This document shows positions 1 through 7,648 of a stretch of DNA of 37,835 bases, piece by piece (positions within the stretch are counted from its first letter, which is position 1; the number at the start of each line of letters is the position of its first letter). Source of the DNA: Chloroflexota bacterium (GTDB lineage Bacteria > Chloroflexota > Anaerolineae > J036 > Brachytrichaceae); assembly GCA_023382055.1 (NCBI GenBank), contig JAMCQN010000035.1, forward strand, positions 51,610-89,444. The letters run 5' to 3'. The notes below the pieces were generated by a model. The model made no database searches. It saw only the letters and a list, made by a program, of their open reading frames with translations, and was not told the DNA's origin. The translations under genes and the position numbers were made by a program.

Positions 1-115
1 GCGCCTTGCGCACCCTTGCGATGGCTCCAAGCCATCGCAAGGGTTGGTTCAGTCCTGTTCAAACACCTTGCCCAGTGCAGCCGGCGCGGGCTGGCGGATT
101 GCCCGCAGGATGGGC
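1..115. repeat. 115-bp direct repeat, copy 1 (partial permease 3' end)
   Basis: This segment is identical base for base to 2202-2316. In its second home it spans a convergent terminator and the last ~22 codons of the BMP-type permease gene on the minus strand. Here it is fused to the interior of a PfkB-kinase coding sequence, and identity stops at base 116. It may extend left of the window. It is probably a recombination or assembly joint, not a functional element. Confidence 0.9.
13..43. terminator. Perfect hairpin, copy 1
   Basis: A 14-bp perfect inverted repeat (CCCTTGCGATGGCT and its complement) surrounds a 3-base loop. It is carried inside the 115-bp repeat, so it is a duplicate of the hairpin at 2214-2244. 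There is no gene on its left to show whether it works as a terminator here. Confidence 0.6.
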
Positions 116-847
116 GACGATGACCTCTCGAACTATACGTTGGATGAGTTCGCACGTGAGGGCGTCGATTGCAGCCCGGTGCTGCGGCGCTCTTCCGCGC
201 GACCGATCCACTCCAGGATCATCGTGGATCGCACCAACGGCCAGCGCAGCATCATGGCATCCTTTGCGGGCGTGCAATGGCGGCAGGCGCATGAAATCAG
301 CGCTGAACTCATAGGCAATTGCCGTGTGTTGTTCGTCGATCATCATGCCGTCGATGGCGGGCTGAAAGCGATTGAGATTGCGAATGCCAAGGGTATCCCC
401 GTGGTGGCCGACATCGAGCGCGAAAGCGAGCCGCGCGCTGTGGAGCTGGCCCCGCTGGTCGATCATCTCATCGTGGGAATCAGTTTTGCGCTGCGCAAAA
501 CCGGCGAGACCGAACCGGCCAGGATGGTGCAAGCCTTACGCGCCCTTTCGGCGGGCAAAGCCTGTTGTGTCGTGACGGCCGGCGAGCGCGGCTGCTGGTA
601 CAGCGGCGGTGAGTCCGATAACAGCGTCATTCACCAACCGGCCTATCCGGTACAGGTAGTGGATACGACCGGCTGCGGCGATGTGTTTCACGGCGCGTAT
701 GCTGCCTGTATCGCCCGCGCTGAACCAATCGACACTGCAGTGAAAGTCGCGTCTGCCGCGGCTGCGATCAAGGCGGCGCATCCCGGCGGCCGCGCCGGTA
801 TCCCGAATCGGGCGGCGGTCGATGCCTTTTTATCTCATAACCAGTGA
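44..847 (+). CDS. PfkB/ribokinase-family carbohydrate kinase, 5' end replaced
   Basis: The protein would phosphorylate a sugar or nucleoside with ATP in the cytosol. The homologous part begins at base ~113 with GDDDLSNYTLDEFAREGVD, the block that normally sits 30-40 residues into a PfkB kinase. Near the C-terminus is DTTGCGDVFHGAY, the family's second signature with the catalytic Asp and anion hole. The first ~24 codons of the open frame (44-115) come from the duplicated permease tail read on the wrong strand, so the true N-terminus with its first sugar-binding residues is missing. The frame stays open by chance. It ends 23 bases before the isomerase-like gene and was probably co-transcribed with it. 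The substrate cannot be read from sequence; the transporter opposite suggests a nucleoside or sugar. As present it is probably non-functional unless the joint is an assembly error. Confidence 0.75.
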   Translation: MVQSCSNTLPSAAGAGWRIARRMGDDDLSNYTLDEFAREGVDCSPVLRRSSARPIHSRIIVDRTNGQRSIMASFAGVQWRQAHEISAELIGNCRVLFVDHHAVDGGLKAIEIANAKGIPVVADIERESEPRAVELAPLVDHLIVGISFALRKTGETEPARMVQALRALSAGKACCVVTAGERGCWYSGGESDNSVIHQPAYPVQVVDTTGCGDVFHGAYAACIARAEPIDTAVKVASAAAAIKAAHPGGRAGIPNRAAVDAFLSHNQ

Positions 848-870
848 GTCATTTACAGGGGAGGTAAGGT

Positions 871-2202
871 ATGCCAAATCAAGACCTGATCGTGACGCTG
901 GAGGAAGGGCTGTCCGGCATCCCGCTGCTGGATATCCACACGCACCTGGATGCAGCGCATCTATCGGCGCGCGGCCTGCACGATATCGTGCTCTATCACA
1001 TGGTCGTGTCCGATCTCGTCAGCGCCGGCTGCCCCAGCCGCGCCCGTCTTTCCGAGGAGCCCGATGAGGCGGAGTCAACCGACCGTCTGACCGAAGCGGC
1101 GCCTTTTCTGCGCCATATCCAGAACACCAGCATCTACTGGGGTGTGCGCGTGATCCTGCGCGACCTGTACGGATGGAGCGAACCGGTTACGCCGGATAAC
1201 TGGCGCACCATCGATGCCATCATCCGCGAACGAGCAACGGATGTACAGTGGCCGCGCCGCATCCTGAAGATGGCCGGCGTGCAGCGCGCCGGCACCGAAT
1301 TGTGGCGGCGCCATGACGGTCGCTACGACGACGTGCTGCATTATGCGCTTGAATGGGCTTTCTTTACACGCGCGCAATGGGGGGTAAACGACATCCCGCT
1401 GTATGAGCTGGAACGCGCCTGGAATCAGCCCGGCCCCGGCGCGCCGCTGCCGGTTACGATGGGCTCGCAACGTCCCGAGCTGGCGCGCACGATTCGCACC
1501 GTTGAGGATGTACACGCCGCCATCGCGCATTACGTGGCTAGTATCCCCTACGGCCGGGTGCTCAGCACCGCACAGCACATCTCTACCGACATCAACTTCC
1601 GAGATGTGGACGCATCGCAGATGACCGACGCGCTGGCAAAGCGCGACCGGCCCACACCCGCTGAACGGGATATTTACGCCAGTTACATCCTGGAAGCGTT
1701 CCTGACCGAACTCGAGAAGCACGCCGGCGAGATCGTGTACCAGTTCTCGTTCGGCGCCGAACCGCTGCCGTATGAGACGGGCAGCAAACTGCGCCAGGAG
1801 ACGATCTTTGAGGTGGCCGCCATCATCGCGCGGCATCCCAGCCTGCGCTTCCAGGTGTTCCTGTCCAGCGAACACGCCAGTCAGTCGCTCTGCACGCTGG
1901 CGCGCGAACTGCCCAACCTGTCGCTGGCCGGCTACTGGTGGCACAACTTCTTCCCCGGCGCGATGCGCAAGGTCATCAGCGATCGTTTGGACATGGTCGC
2001 GACGAACAAGCAGATCGGTTTCTTCAGCGATGCGTATTGCGTGGACTGGACTTACGCCAAGGCGCTGATCGTGCGCAAGCAACTGGCGGAGGTGCTGGCT
2101 CAGAAGGTGGCGCAGGGGCAGTACAACATCGACGACGCGCTGGCGATCGCGCGGGCAATCCTGTACGAATCGCCGCAGAGTTTGCTGGGATTTACGCCTT
2201 AG
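871..2202 (+). CDS. Uronate isomerase-family (amidohydrolase-fold) protein, divergent
   Basis: A 443-residue cytosolic metal-dependent enzyme of the amidohydrolase superfamily, closest in layout to glucuronate/uronate isomerase (UxaC, ~470 residues). Visible features are HTH at residues 23-25, the metal-binding HxH after strand 1; a YWGVRVILRDLYGW block matching the family's 'lYhWthlELrr.fG' region; GYWWHNFF; and FFSDAYCVDW near the end, which aligns with the UxaC TDSRSF block. The Asp is kept, but the Arg of DSR and the RHEYFRR segment are not, so the substrate may not be a classic hexuronate. A strong Shine-Dalgarno (GGGAGGTAAGG) precedes ATG 871. It follows the PfkB-like kinase by 23 bases and converges on the BMP transporter operon, so the three likely serve one catabolic route. 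The family is fairly sure; the reaction is not. Confidence 0.7.
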   Translation: MPNQDLIVTLEEGLSGIPLLDIHTHLDAAHLSARGLHDIVLYHMVVSDLVSAGCPSRARLSEEPDEAESTDRLTEAAPFLRHIQNTSIYWGVRVILRDLYGWSEPVTPDNWRTIDAIIRERATDVQWPRRILKMAGVQRAGTELWRRHDGRYDDVLHYALEWAFFTRAQWGVNDIPLYELERAWNQPGPGAPLPVTMGSQRPELARTIRTVEDVHAAIAHYVASIPYGRVLSTAQHISTDINFRDVDASQMTDALAKRDRPTPAERDIYASYILEAFLTELEKHAGEIVYQFSFGAEPLPYETGSKLRQETIFEVAAIIARHPSLRFQVFLSSEHASQSLCTLARELPNLSLAGYWWHNFFPGAMRKVISDRLDMVATNKQIGFFSDAYCVDWTYAKALIVRKQLAEVLAQKVAQGQYNIDDALAIARAILYESPQSLLGFTP

Positions 2203-2316
2203 CGCCTTGCGCACCCTTGCGATGGCTCCAAGCCATCGCAAGGGTTGGTTCAGTCCTGTTCAAACACCTTGCCCAGTGCAGCCGGCGCGGGCTGGCGGAT
2301 TGCCCGCAGGATGGGC
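2202..2316. repeat. 115-bp direct repeat, copy 2 (native context)
   Basis: This copy looks native. It begins at the last base of the isomerase-like stop codon, includes the convergent hairpin and runs into the permease C-terminal codons without disrupting either gene. It is identical to bases 1-115. Confidence 0.9.
2214..2244. terminator. Bidirectional intrinsic terminator-like hairpin
   Basis: A perfect 14-bp stem with a 3-base loop lies in the 47-base gap between two convergent genes, the isomerase-like gene and the last permease gene. Position and symmetry suggest it ends both transcripts. There is no long T-run on either side, so efficiency is uncertain. Confidence 0.75.
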
Positions 2317-3224
2317 CGCCGGACCTTGAGCGGCAGCCGCGACATCAAGTTGTCCAGCCACTCGCCGGAGGTCAGCACCAGTACCAGGATCATCAGCACG
2401 AACGGGGCGACCGAGAACGCTTGCGTTGGAACACTCTGGATGCTGCTCTGCGCGACGCTGGCGAGCGACTGCAGGATGCCGAAGAAGTAAGCGCCCATCG
2501 CAACACGCAGGGGGTTCCAGCCGCCGAAGATCACGATTGCGAGGGCAATCCAGCCGTATCCGGCAGTGCTGCGATTAGTCCACCCGGCTTTGAAATCGAG
2601 CGAGAACGCCGCACCGGCGATGCCCATCAGCGCGCCGCCGATCAGCGTGTAGATGTAGCGCAGGCGCACTACGTTGGCGCCGCGCGCGAAGGCAGCGGCG
2701 GGTTGCTCGCCGACAGAGCGCAATAGCAGGCCGGGGCGCGTGCGATAGAAGAACACCCACGTCACAATGATGAGGATGTAGCTGGCATACACCAGCGGGT
2801 CGCTCTGAAACAACAACCGCCCCAGAACGGGGATATCCTGCAGCAGCGGGATATTGAATGCGGGCACCGTTGGCCCCGGCACAAGCACGACGGGATTGCC
2901 CAGGAACGACGACAGGTCGGCGCCCAGCAGCGCCAGCACAAACCCGATGGCGATCTGTGACTGCTTGAGCGTAATGGCGCCGAAGGCGATGACCAGTGCG
3001 AAAGCTGCGCCAACCAGCGCCGCGGCGAGAAAGCCGACCAGCACGCTGTTGGTGGCGAGCGCCGCCGCAAACCCGGTCATTGCGGCCATCAGAATGGTCC
3101 CGTCTGCGGAGAGGTTGATGACACCCGCGCGCTCGGCGATGGTTTCGCCGATGCTGGCGAAGACCAGCGGCGTCGCGGTGGCGATGGCCGTCGCGAGGAT
3201 GACGATGAGTTCGCTGAAGTCCAT
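2250..3224 (-). CDS. BMP-type ABC transporter permease (second permease)
   Basis: A 324-residue integral membrane protein of the BPD_transp_2 family, forming half of the membrane channel of a nucleoside- or sugar-type ABC importer. About eight to ten hydrophobic segments are visible. The family block ETIAERAGVINLSADGTILM follows the first helix. The start MDFSEL was chosen because it lies two bases after the stop of the upstream permease. A longer open frame exists (start 3404), but its first 60 codons are Ala/Arg/Gly-rich, overlap the neighbour and do not resemble the family. It is the last gene of a four-gene operon. Its final codons lie inside the 115-bp repeat. Confidence 0.88.
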   Translation of the reverse strand: MDFSELIVILATAIATATPLVFASIGETIAERAGVINLSADGTILMAAMTGFAAALATNSVLVGFLAAALVGAAFALVIAFGAITLKQSQIAIGFVLALLGADLSSFLGNPVVLVPGPTVPAFNIPLLQDIPVLGRLLFQSDPLVYASYILIIVTWVFFYRTRPGLLLRSVGEQPAAAFARGANVVRLRYIYTLIGGALMGIAGAAFSLDFKAGWTNRSTAGYGWIALAIVIFGGWNPLRVAMGAYFFGILQSLASVAQSSIQSVPTQAFSVAPFVLMILVLVLTSGEWLDNLMSRLPLKVRRPILRAIRQPAPAALGKVFEQD

Positions 3225-3226
3225 GC

Positions 3227-4303
3227 CTATTGACCCCCTGCGGCTTTGCGCGCGCGTTCGCTGAAACCGCGCGCCAGCAGCGCCAGCAGCACCAGCGTGC
3301 CCTGGATCACGCCGGAGAGCGACGATTCCATGCGCAGCACCATCGGCAACTGCAGGCTGCCTACATTCAATGCGCTGAAGAAAAACGCAACCGGCGCGAT
3401 CCACAGCGCGTTAAAACTGATCAACATCACAACCAGAAGCGCCAGATAGCCCAGGTTACTCGAGATGCTGGGTACCAGCCGGTGGAACAGCCCGACCACC
3501 TGAAGCCCGCCGGCCAGCCCGGCAAAAGCGCCGCAGATGATGAAGGAACTCAACAGCAATCGGGTTGCCGGCATGCCCAGGATGAATGATGCGCGCGGGT
3601 TCTGTCCCACTGCCTTCAGGCGCAGGCCGAAGTGTGTGTTGCGCATGATGATGATCGTCAGCGCCAGCGCGACGATCGCGATAATGAGCGCCACCGGCGC
3701 GGCATCTGTCTGTCCGAATCGTCCCAGCCACAGCGACTCGCCAAATGGCTCGGTTCCGCTCATCGAGGCGATGCCGGGCCGCTTCCAGGGGCCGAAGATC
3801 AGGTAAATCGCCAGTCCCTGTGCGACGAAATTCATGCCCAGTCCCGCGAATATTTCGTTGATTTTGCCAAACACTTTCAGCACGCCGGCCAGCAGACCCC
3901 ACAGAATGCCGCCCAGCATGCCTGCAATGACGCCTGCGGCGACGACCAGCGGCGCCGGCAGTACAGCCTGAAACTCGCGCAGTATAAAGGTCGCCGCAAT
4001 GGCGCCGGCGACGATCTGGCCTTCCACGCCTAGGTTATACAGCCCGGCGGTGAATGTGAAGATCAGACCGCTTGAGCACAGCACCAATGGCGTCAGCGTA
4101 GAGAAGACACGCGCAAACTGGTCAGTGGTGCCAAATGCGCCGTCCCACAGGCTGGCGACGACCCGGAAGGGCGACTCGCCCGTCAGCAGAATGATGATCG
4201 TTATAAAAAGGAATGAGAGCAGTAAGGCGCCTGCCTGATAGGTGAGTCCGCGCGCGGGGCGAAATACAAGTGCGCGGGATGTGGATTGTGACTTTTCCTT
4301 CAC
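3227..4303 (-). CDS. BMP-type ABC transporter permease (first permease)
   Basis: A 358-residue BPD_transp_2 membrane protein, partner of the permease that follows two bases downstream. The core block GLYNLGVEGQIVAGA around residue 90 is typical of YufP-like permeases of nucleoside importers, and hydrophobic helices fill the chain. The start is GTG at 4303, 31 bases after the ATPase stop. No ATG start gives a better fit and the ribosome site is weak, so translational coupling is likely. Together with the second permease, the double ATPase and the lipoprotein it makes a complete importer. Confidence 0.87.
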   Translation of the reverse strand: MKEKSQSTSRALVFRPARGLTYQAGALLLSFLFITIIILLTGESPFRVVASLWDGAFGTTDQFARVFSTLTPLVLCSSGLIFTFTAGLYNLGVEGQIVAGAIAATFILREFQAVLPAPLVVAAGVIAGMLGGILWGLLAGVLKVFGKINEIFAGLGMNFVAQGLAIYLIFGPWKRPGIASMSGTEPFGESLWLGRFGQTDAAPVALIIAIVALALTIIIMRNTHFGLRLKAVGQNPRASFILGMPATRLLLSSFIICGAFAGLAGGLQVVGLFHRLVPSISSNLGYLALLVVMLISFNALWIAPVAFFFSALNVGSLQLPMVLRMESSLSGVIQGTLVLLALLARGFSERARKAAGGQ

Positions 4304-4334
4304 GTTGGTTGGTTCCGCTGCTGTGAACTGCGCT

Positions 4335-5843
4335 TCAATTTACGCCGGCGTATGCGCTGTTTCCATTGTTGCCGAACTTTCCGCCGATCATCTCGCCCAG
4401 TTTGCCGGCGGTAAGGGCTGTTGTCTCAATCGGCGTCGAAACTTTGCCGCCGCTGAACACGATGACCCGATCGCTGTATTGGACGATCTCATCCAGGTCG
4501 GATGACGCGAAAATGATGGATGTCCCGTTCCGGCAGCGCTCAATCAACTGTTGCCAGACCCAGATGGTGGATTCGATATCGAGCCCGCGGGTGGGGTGCT
4601 CCAACAGCACCAGATTCAGAGGGGAGGGTAACAGGGCCAGTTGCGTGCGCTGCTGGTTGCCGCCGGAAAGCTGGCCGACCCGGGTATCCGCTTTCCCGCG
4701 GATGTTGAACTTCTGGATCGCCTGGTCCGCCACCTGGCGGCTGGCTTCGCGGTCGATAAATAGCCCGCTTGAGGAGGTGCGCAACACGACGTGTTCCTGG
4801 ATCGACAGGCCCCAGATCAGCCCCTCGCGCAGCCGGTCTGCCGGTAAATAGCCGACGCCTGATGTCTGGTACTGATGATAGGGCTTGCCCGTCATCTCGC
4901 ACAGGCCGTTAGCGTCGCGGATGTACAACTTGCCAGTCGCCGGTCGCAACACACCGGCGCACGTCAGGAGAAACAGGCGTTGGCCGCTGCCCTCCAGACC
5001 GGCCAGCCCGATGACTTCACCTCGTCTGACTGTCAGATCAGCCACCTGGACGTCTATGCGATCGTCGCCGATGGTCAACCCTTGGATGCGCATGGCGATG
5101 TCTGCCTGGCAGGTGGGCGGTTTTACGGGTGCGGCCAGTTCCCGCCCGAACATCATGCTGACCAGTGTGGATGTGGGACAGGGGATGTCTACTGTTCCGA
5201 CGACATGGCCGGCTCGCATCACGGTAACCTGGTTGCAGAGTTCTTCGACATCCTCCAGTTTATGCGAGACGAAAACGATGCTCTTGCCCTGTCCGGCCAG
5301 CTTCCTCAACGCGTCAAATAGCGCCGTTTTCTGGGATGCGGAAATACCTGTCGTCGGCTCGTCCAGGATCAACGTGCTAACGCCCAGCGACAGCAACCGC
5401 AGGATTTCAAGCTGCTGGCGCTCGCCTATGGTCAGGTTGCCCATCTGTTCGTCAACATCCAGCGCGAAGTTAAACTGGTCCGCGAGGATTTTGAACTCCT
5501 GTACGGCGTCGCGGCGATTCAAGAATAACCCGCCGGCTTTGCCGGCCACAAAGTTGTCCAGCACAGTCATGGGCGGGAAATCGAGCGGGTCCTGGTGCAG
5601 CATACCGACGCCGGCGCGGATGCCGTCGGCGGGGGTGCGCACTTCGGCGGGTTTATCGTCGAGTAGTATTTCACCCGCGTCGCGCGTGATAAACCCGCTG
5701 AGCATCTTCACCAGCGTGCTCTTGCCCGCCCCATTTTCGCCCAGCAGGCCATGGATTGCGCCGGACTGAACGGTCAGCGACACGTCCACATTGGCCTGCA
5801 CCGCTCCAAACGACTTGTAGATGTGGTTGAGTTGGGCGTTCAA
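4335..5843 (-). CDS. BMP-type ABC transporter ATP-binding protein (two ABC domains)
   Basis: A 502-residue cytoplasmic ATPase that powers the importer. Domain 1 has Walker A GENGAGKST at ~35-43, the degenerate signature LTIGERQQLEILR, and Walker B LILDEPTTGI. Domain 2 has a degenerate Walker A (GLEGSGQ), the signature QLSGGNQQR, and LLEHPTRGLD in place of a strict Walker B Glu-Pro. This asymmetry between the halves is usual for sugar and nucleoside importer ATPases such as the RbsA and YufO types. The start used is TTG 5843, giving MNAQLNHIYKSFG, 10 bases after the lipoprotein stop. The frame is open back to 5936, but that part overlaps the lipoprotein gene and is not family-like. No clear Shine-Dalgarno is present, so translation is probably coupled to the upstream gene. 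Confidence 0.85.
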   Translation of the reverse strand: MNAQLNHIYKSFGAVQANVDVSLTVQSGAIHGLLGENGAGKSTLVKMLSGFITRDAGEILLDDKPAEVRTPADGIRAGVGMLHQDPLDFPPMTVLDNFVAGKAGGLFLNRRDAVQEFKILADQFNFALDVDEQMGNLTIGERQQLEILRLLSLGVSTLILDEPTTGISASQKTALFDALRKLAGQGKSIVFVSHKLEDVEELCNQVTVMRAGHVVGTVDIPCPTSTLVSMMFGRELAAPVKPPTCQADIAMRIQGLTIGDDRIDVQVADLTVRRGEVIGLAGLEGSGQRLFLLTCAGVLRPATGKLYIRDANGLCEMTGKPYHQYQTSGVGYLPADRLREGLIWGLSIQEHVVLRTSSSGLFIDREASRQVADQAIQKFNIRGKADTRVGQLSGGNQQRTQLALLPSPLNLVLLEHPTRGLDIESTIWVWQQLIERCRNGTSIIFASSDLDEIVQYSDRVIVFSGGKVSTPIETTALTAGKLGEMIGGKFGNNGNSAYAGVN

Positions 5844-5853
5844 GTTAACCGAA

Positions 5854-7131
5854 CTACTTCGCGCTGCTGGCGCCTTCCATGCCTTCCAGCAACTGCGGCA
5901 GGTACCAGATCTGCTGCGGTGTGGCGACTTCGCCATCCTTCAGGAAAACGCTGCCGTCCTGGTAATTCAACGGTCCCTTGTACAGATTGATGCTGCCATC
6001 GGCCAGGCCTTTAGTGAGTGCATCGACCTGCGCCGACTTGTCGCCCAGCGCTTTACCGGGCAGGAAGCCCACCGCCGAGGTGTCCGGGTCGTTGATGTTC
6101 TTCCAGTCCGGCGGGTTCCACGAGAAGCTCTCGGTCAGCGTACCGGCCTGCGCCTTCTTCACGGCATCCAGGTAAGCCGGACCCCAGTTGAAGTATGGCG
6201 AACCCAGACATGCGTCGGGCGCAATGTCGCAGCCCAGCTTGTAGTCGTAGTGGACGTAATAGTCTTTCTTGCCGGCGTCCTGCATCTTCTTGGCCTCGGT
6301 GGCCGCTTCGGGCGTGTCGATGCCCGACATCACCACATCGAAACCGCCATTGTAGAAGTCATCGGCGACCTTGGTCGGGTCAAGCGTGACGCCCGGGATG
6401 TTGAACCAGAAGCCGATCCAGGTGACTTTGAACTCCAGCGCTTTGGGGTCTTTCTTCAACACGTTGGTCCAGCAGTACTTGGCGCCCAGGTATGCCGAAG
6501 ACGCCAGCCGGCGTGTTTCTTCGTTGATCAGCGGGCCGACGAAGCCGATTTTGCCAGTCTGTGTGCCCAGGGCAGCAGAGCAGCCAGCCAGCATCTTCAT
6601 GTACTCCATCTGACCCATGATGTTGATCAGGTTCTTCTGCTCCTTAAAGTTCTTGCCATCCTTCCAGGCGTAATCGCCTGAGACGTGAATGACGGGAATA
6701 TCCGGGTGTTTCTTTGCGGTTTCCAGCGCATCGTCTTTGAAGTCATCCGAGTTGAAGATGATCATATTCGCGCCTTTGGCGATCAGATCGTCGGCAACCT
6801 GGGTTCCCTTGGTATTGGGACGGTCGGCGGAATTGACTTTATCGACGTAATCGAAACTGAAACCGGGCATCTTGCTCTTGACGTAATCGAGCCCTTCGAA
6901 GGTGGCCTGGTTCCAGCCTTTGTCGTTATATGGGCCAACCAAAATCATGCCGATTTTGTAAGCGCCGCCTGCGGTTGTCGCAGTCGTCGCTGCGGGGGCT
7001 GAGGTGGCGGCCGGTGCGGCCGTCGCTGCGGGGGCGCTGGTGGGCGCGGCGGTCGGCGTCGCGCCACAAGCGCTGATCAGCAGGCTGGCGCCCGCCAATG
7101 CGGTCAAAGACCTGATAAAACTAATTTTCAT
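5854..7131 (-). CDS. BMP family ABC transporter substrate-binding lipoprotein
   Basis: A 425-residue lipid-anchored extracytoplasmic receptor. It has a signal peptide with lipobox LISAC and Cys22 as the lipidated residue. An Ala/Thr/Pro-rich tether to about residue 55 is typical of Chloroflexota lipoproteins. The Bmp/Med fold starts at YKIGMILVGPYNDKGWNQ, whose NDKGWNQ block is the family hallmark around the ligand. BMP proteins bind purine nucleosides in several bacteria, but relatives bind other ligands. It is the first gene of the operon, read before the ATPase and both permeases. GGAG lies a suitable distance before ATG 7131. The family call is firm. The ligand is inferred only loosely, as something the kinase and isomerase-like enzyme can process. 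Confidence 0.9.
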   Translation of the reverse strand: MKISFIRSLTALAGASLLISACGATPTAAPTSAPAATAAPAATSAPAATTATTAGGAYKIGMILVGPYNDKGWNQATFEGLDYVKSKMPGFSFDYVDKVNSADRPNTKGTQVADDLIAKGANMIIFNSDDFKDDALETAKKHPDIPVIHVSGDYAWKDGKNFKEQKNLINIMGQMEYMKMLAGCSAALGTQTGKIGFVGPLINEETRRLASSAYLGAKYCWTNVLKKDPKALEFKVTWIGFWFNIPGVTLDPTKVADDFYNGGFDVVMSGIDTPEAATEAKKMQDAGKKDYYVHYDYKLGCDIAPDACLGSPYFNWGPAYLDAVKKAQAGTLTESFSWNPPDWKNINDPDTSAVGFLPGKALGDKSAQVDALTKGLADGSINLYKGPLNYQDGSVFLKDGEVATPQQIWYLPQLLEGMEGASSAK

Positions 7132-7166
7132 GCTAGTGTTCTCCTTCCTTACTCAAATGCGTTGGT

Positions 7167-7174
7167 ATACGTAT
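7167..7174. promoter_or_regulatory. Candidate operator palindrome upstream of the transporter operon
   Basis: ATACGTAT is an 8-bp perfect palindrome with a central CG, about 35 bases upstream of the lipoprotein start. Such CG-centred palindromes are common targets of LacI-type sugar regulators. No regulator gene adjoins it, so this rests on position only. Confidence 0.25.
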
Positions 7175-7284
7175 CTGATCAAAATGAGCTTGAGAGTTGT
7201 TGCCATCATTCATTATCGGCGAATGGCCGTATGTATTCGCGTTATTCACCTCCAGATCATGGCGCTATTGCTCGTAAAGCAAAA

Positions 7285-7335
7285 ACGGGTTCGCGATTGA
7301 TCGGCGCATGATCTATACGTCAATTCGGAACCCGT
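7285..7335. other. Imperfect inverted repeat in the transporter upstream region
   Basis: ACGGGTTC plus ATTGA (7285-7300) pairs with TCAAT plus GAACCCGT (7320-7335) across a 19-base loop, with three mismatched positions in the stem. It lies between the pseudogene remnant and the transporter operon. It could end leftward transcription entering the region or form part of a leader. Confidence 0.35.
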
Positions 7336-7386
7336 ATCCTCGCGGATGGCTGACCTGTTATTTATACATCATATTGTAATCGCCGT

Positions 7387-7575
7387 TCAACGGGGCGACC
7401 AGAAAGCAACCACGCCGGAGGTAATGTACTTCAAGCTGGCTTGCGCGCCGGAGCCGTCAAGCGAGGCGACGACCATATCGACTGTCGGCCTGACGTGCGA
7501 TGCACTGGTGAAGACAAGGCGCAGACTGTCCGGCGACCACGGCGTTACGGCGCGGGCATATTGATCGAAAAAACC
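7387..7575 (-). pseudogene. C-terminal remnant of a WD40/TolB-like beta-propeller protein
   Basis: The minus strand between a TAG at 7578 and a TGA at 7387 reads about 62 codons with the pattern FFDQYARAVTPWSPDSLRLVF, followed by VVASLDGSGAQASLKY and VVAFWSPR. The repeated WSPD and WSP motifs with intervening strands are the PD40/TolB-type propeller signature. There is no start codon in frame and no upstream part of such a protein nearby, so this is a gene relic and not an expressed ORF. The call rests on short motifs, hence moderate confidence. Confidence 0.5.
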
Positions 7576-7648
7576 CTAACCAATACCATATTACCGCTGG
7601 TTTTGGAGTTTACCGCAGCATGCTGAGGACTTGCTGACGGCCGGGGCG

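Noticed and set aside
1075-2241. Long open frame on the minus strand (388 codons) opposite the isomerase-like gene
   Set aside because: It is a shadow of a GC-rich gene: rich in Arg, His and Gln, with no domain pattern, and it lies wholly antisense to a gene with family motifs and a strong ribosome site.
3225-3404. Longer version of the second permease starting at 3404
   Set aside because: The added 60 residues are Ala/Arg/Gly-rich, overlap the first permease gene and are not found in the family.
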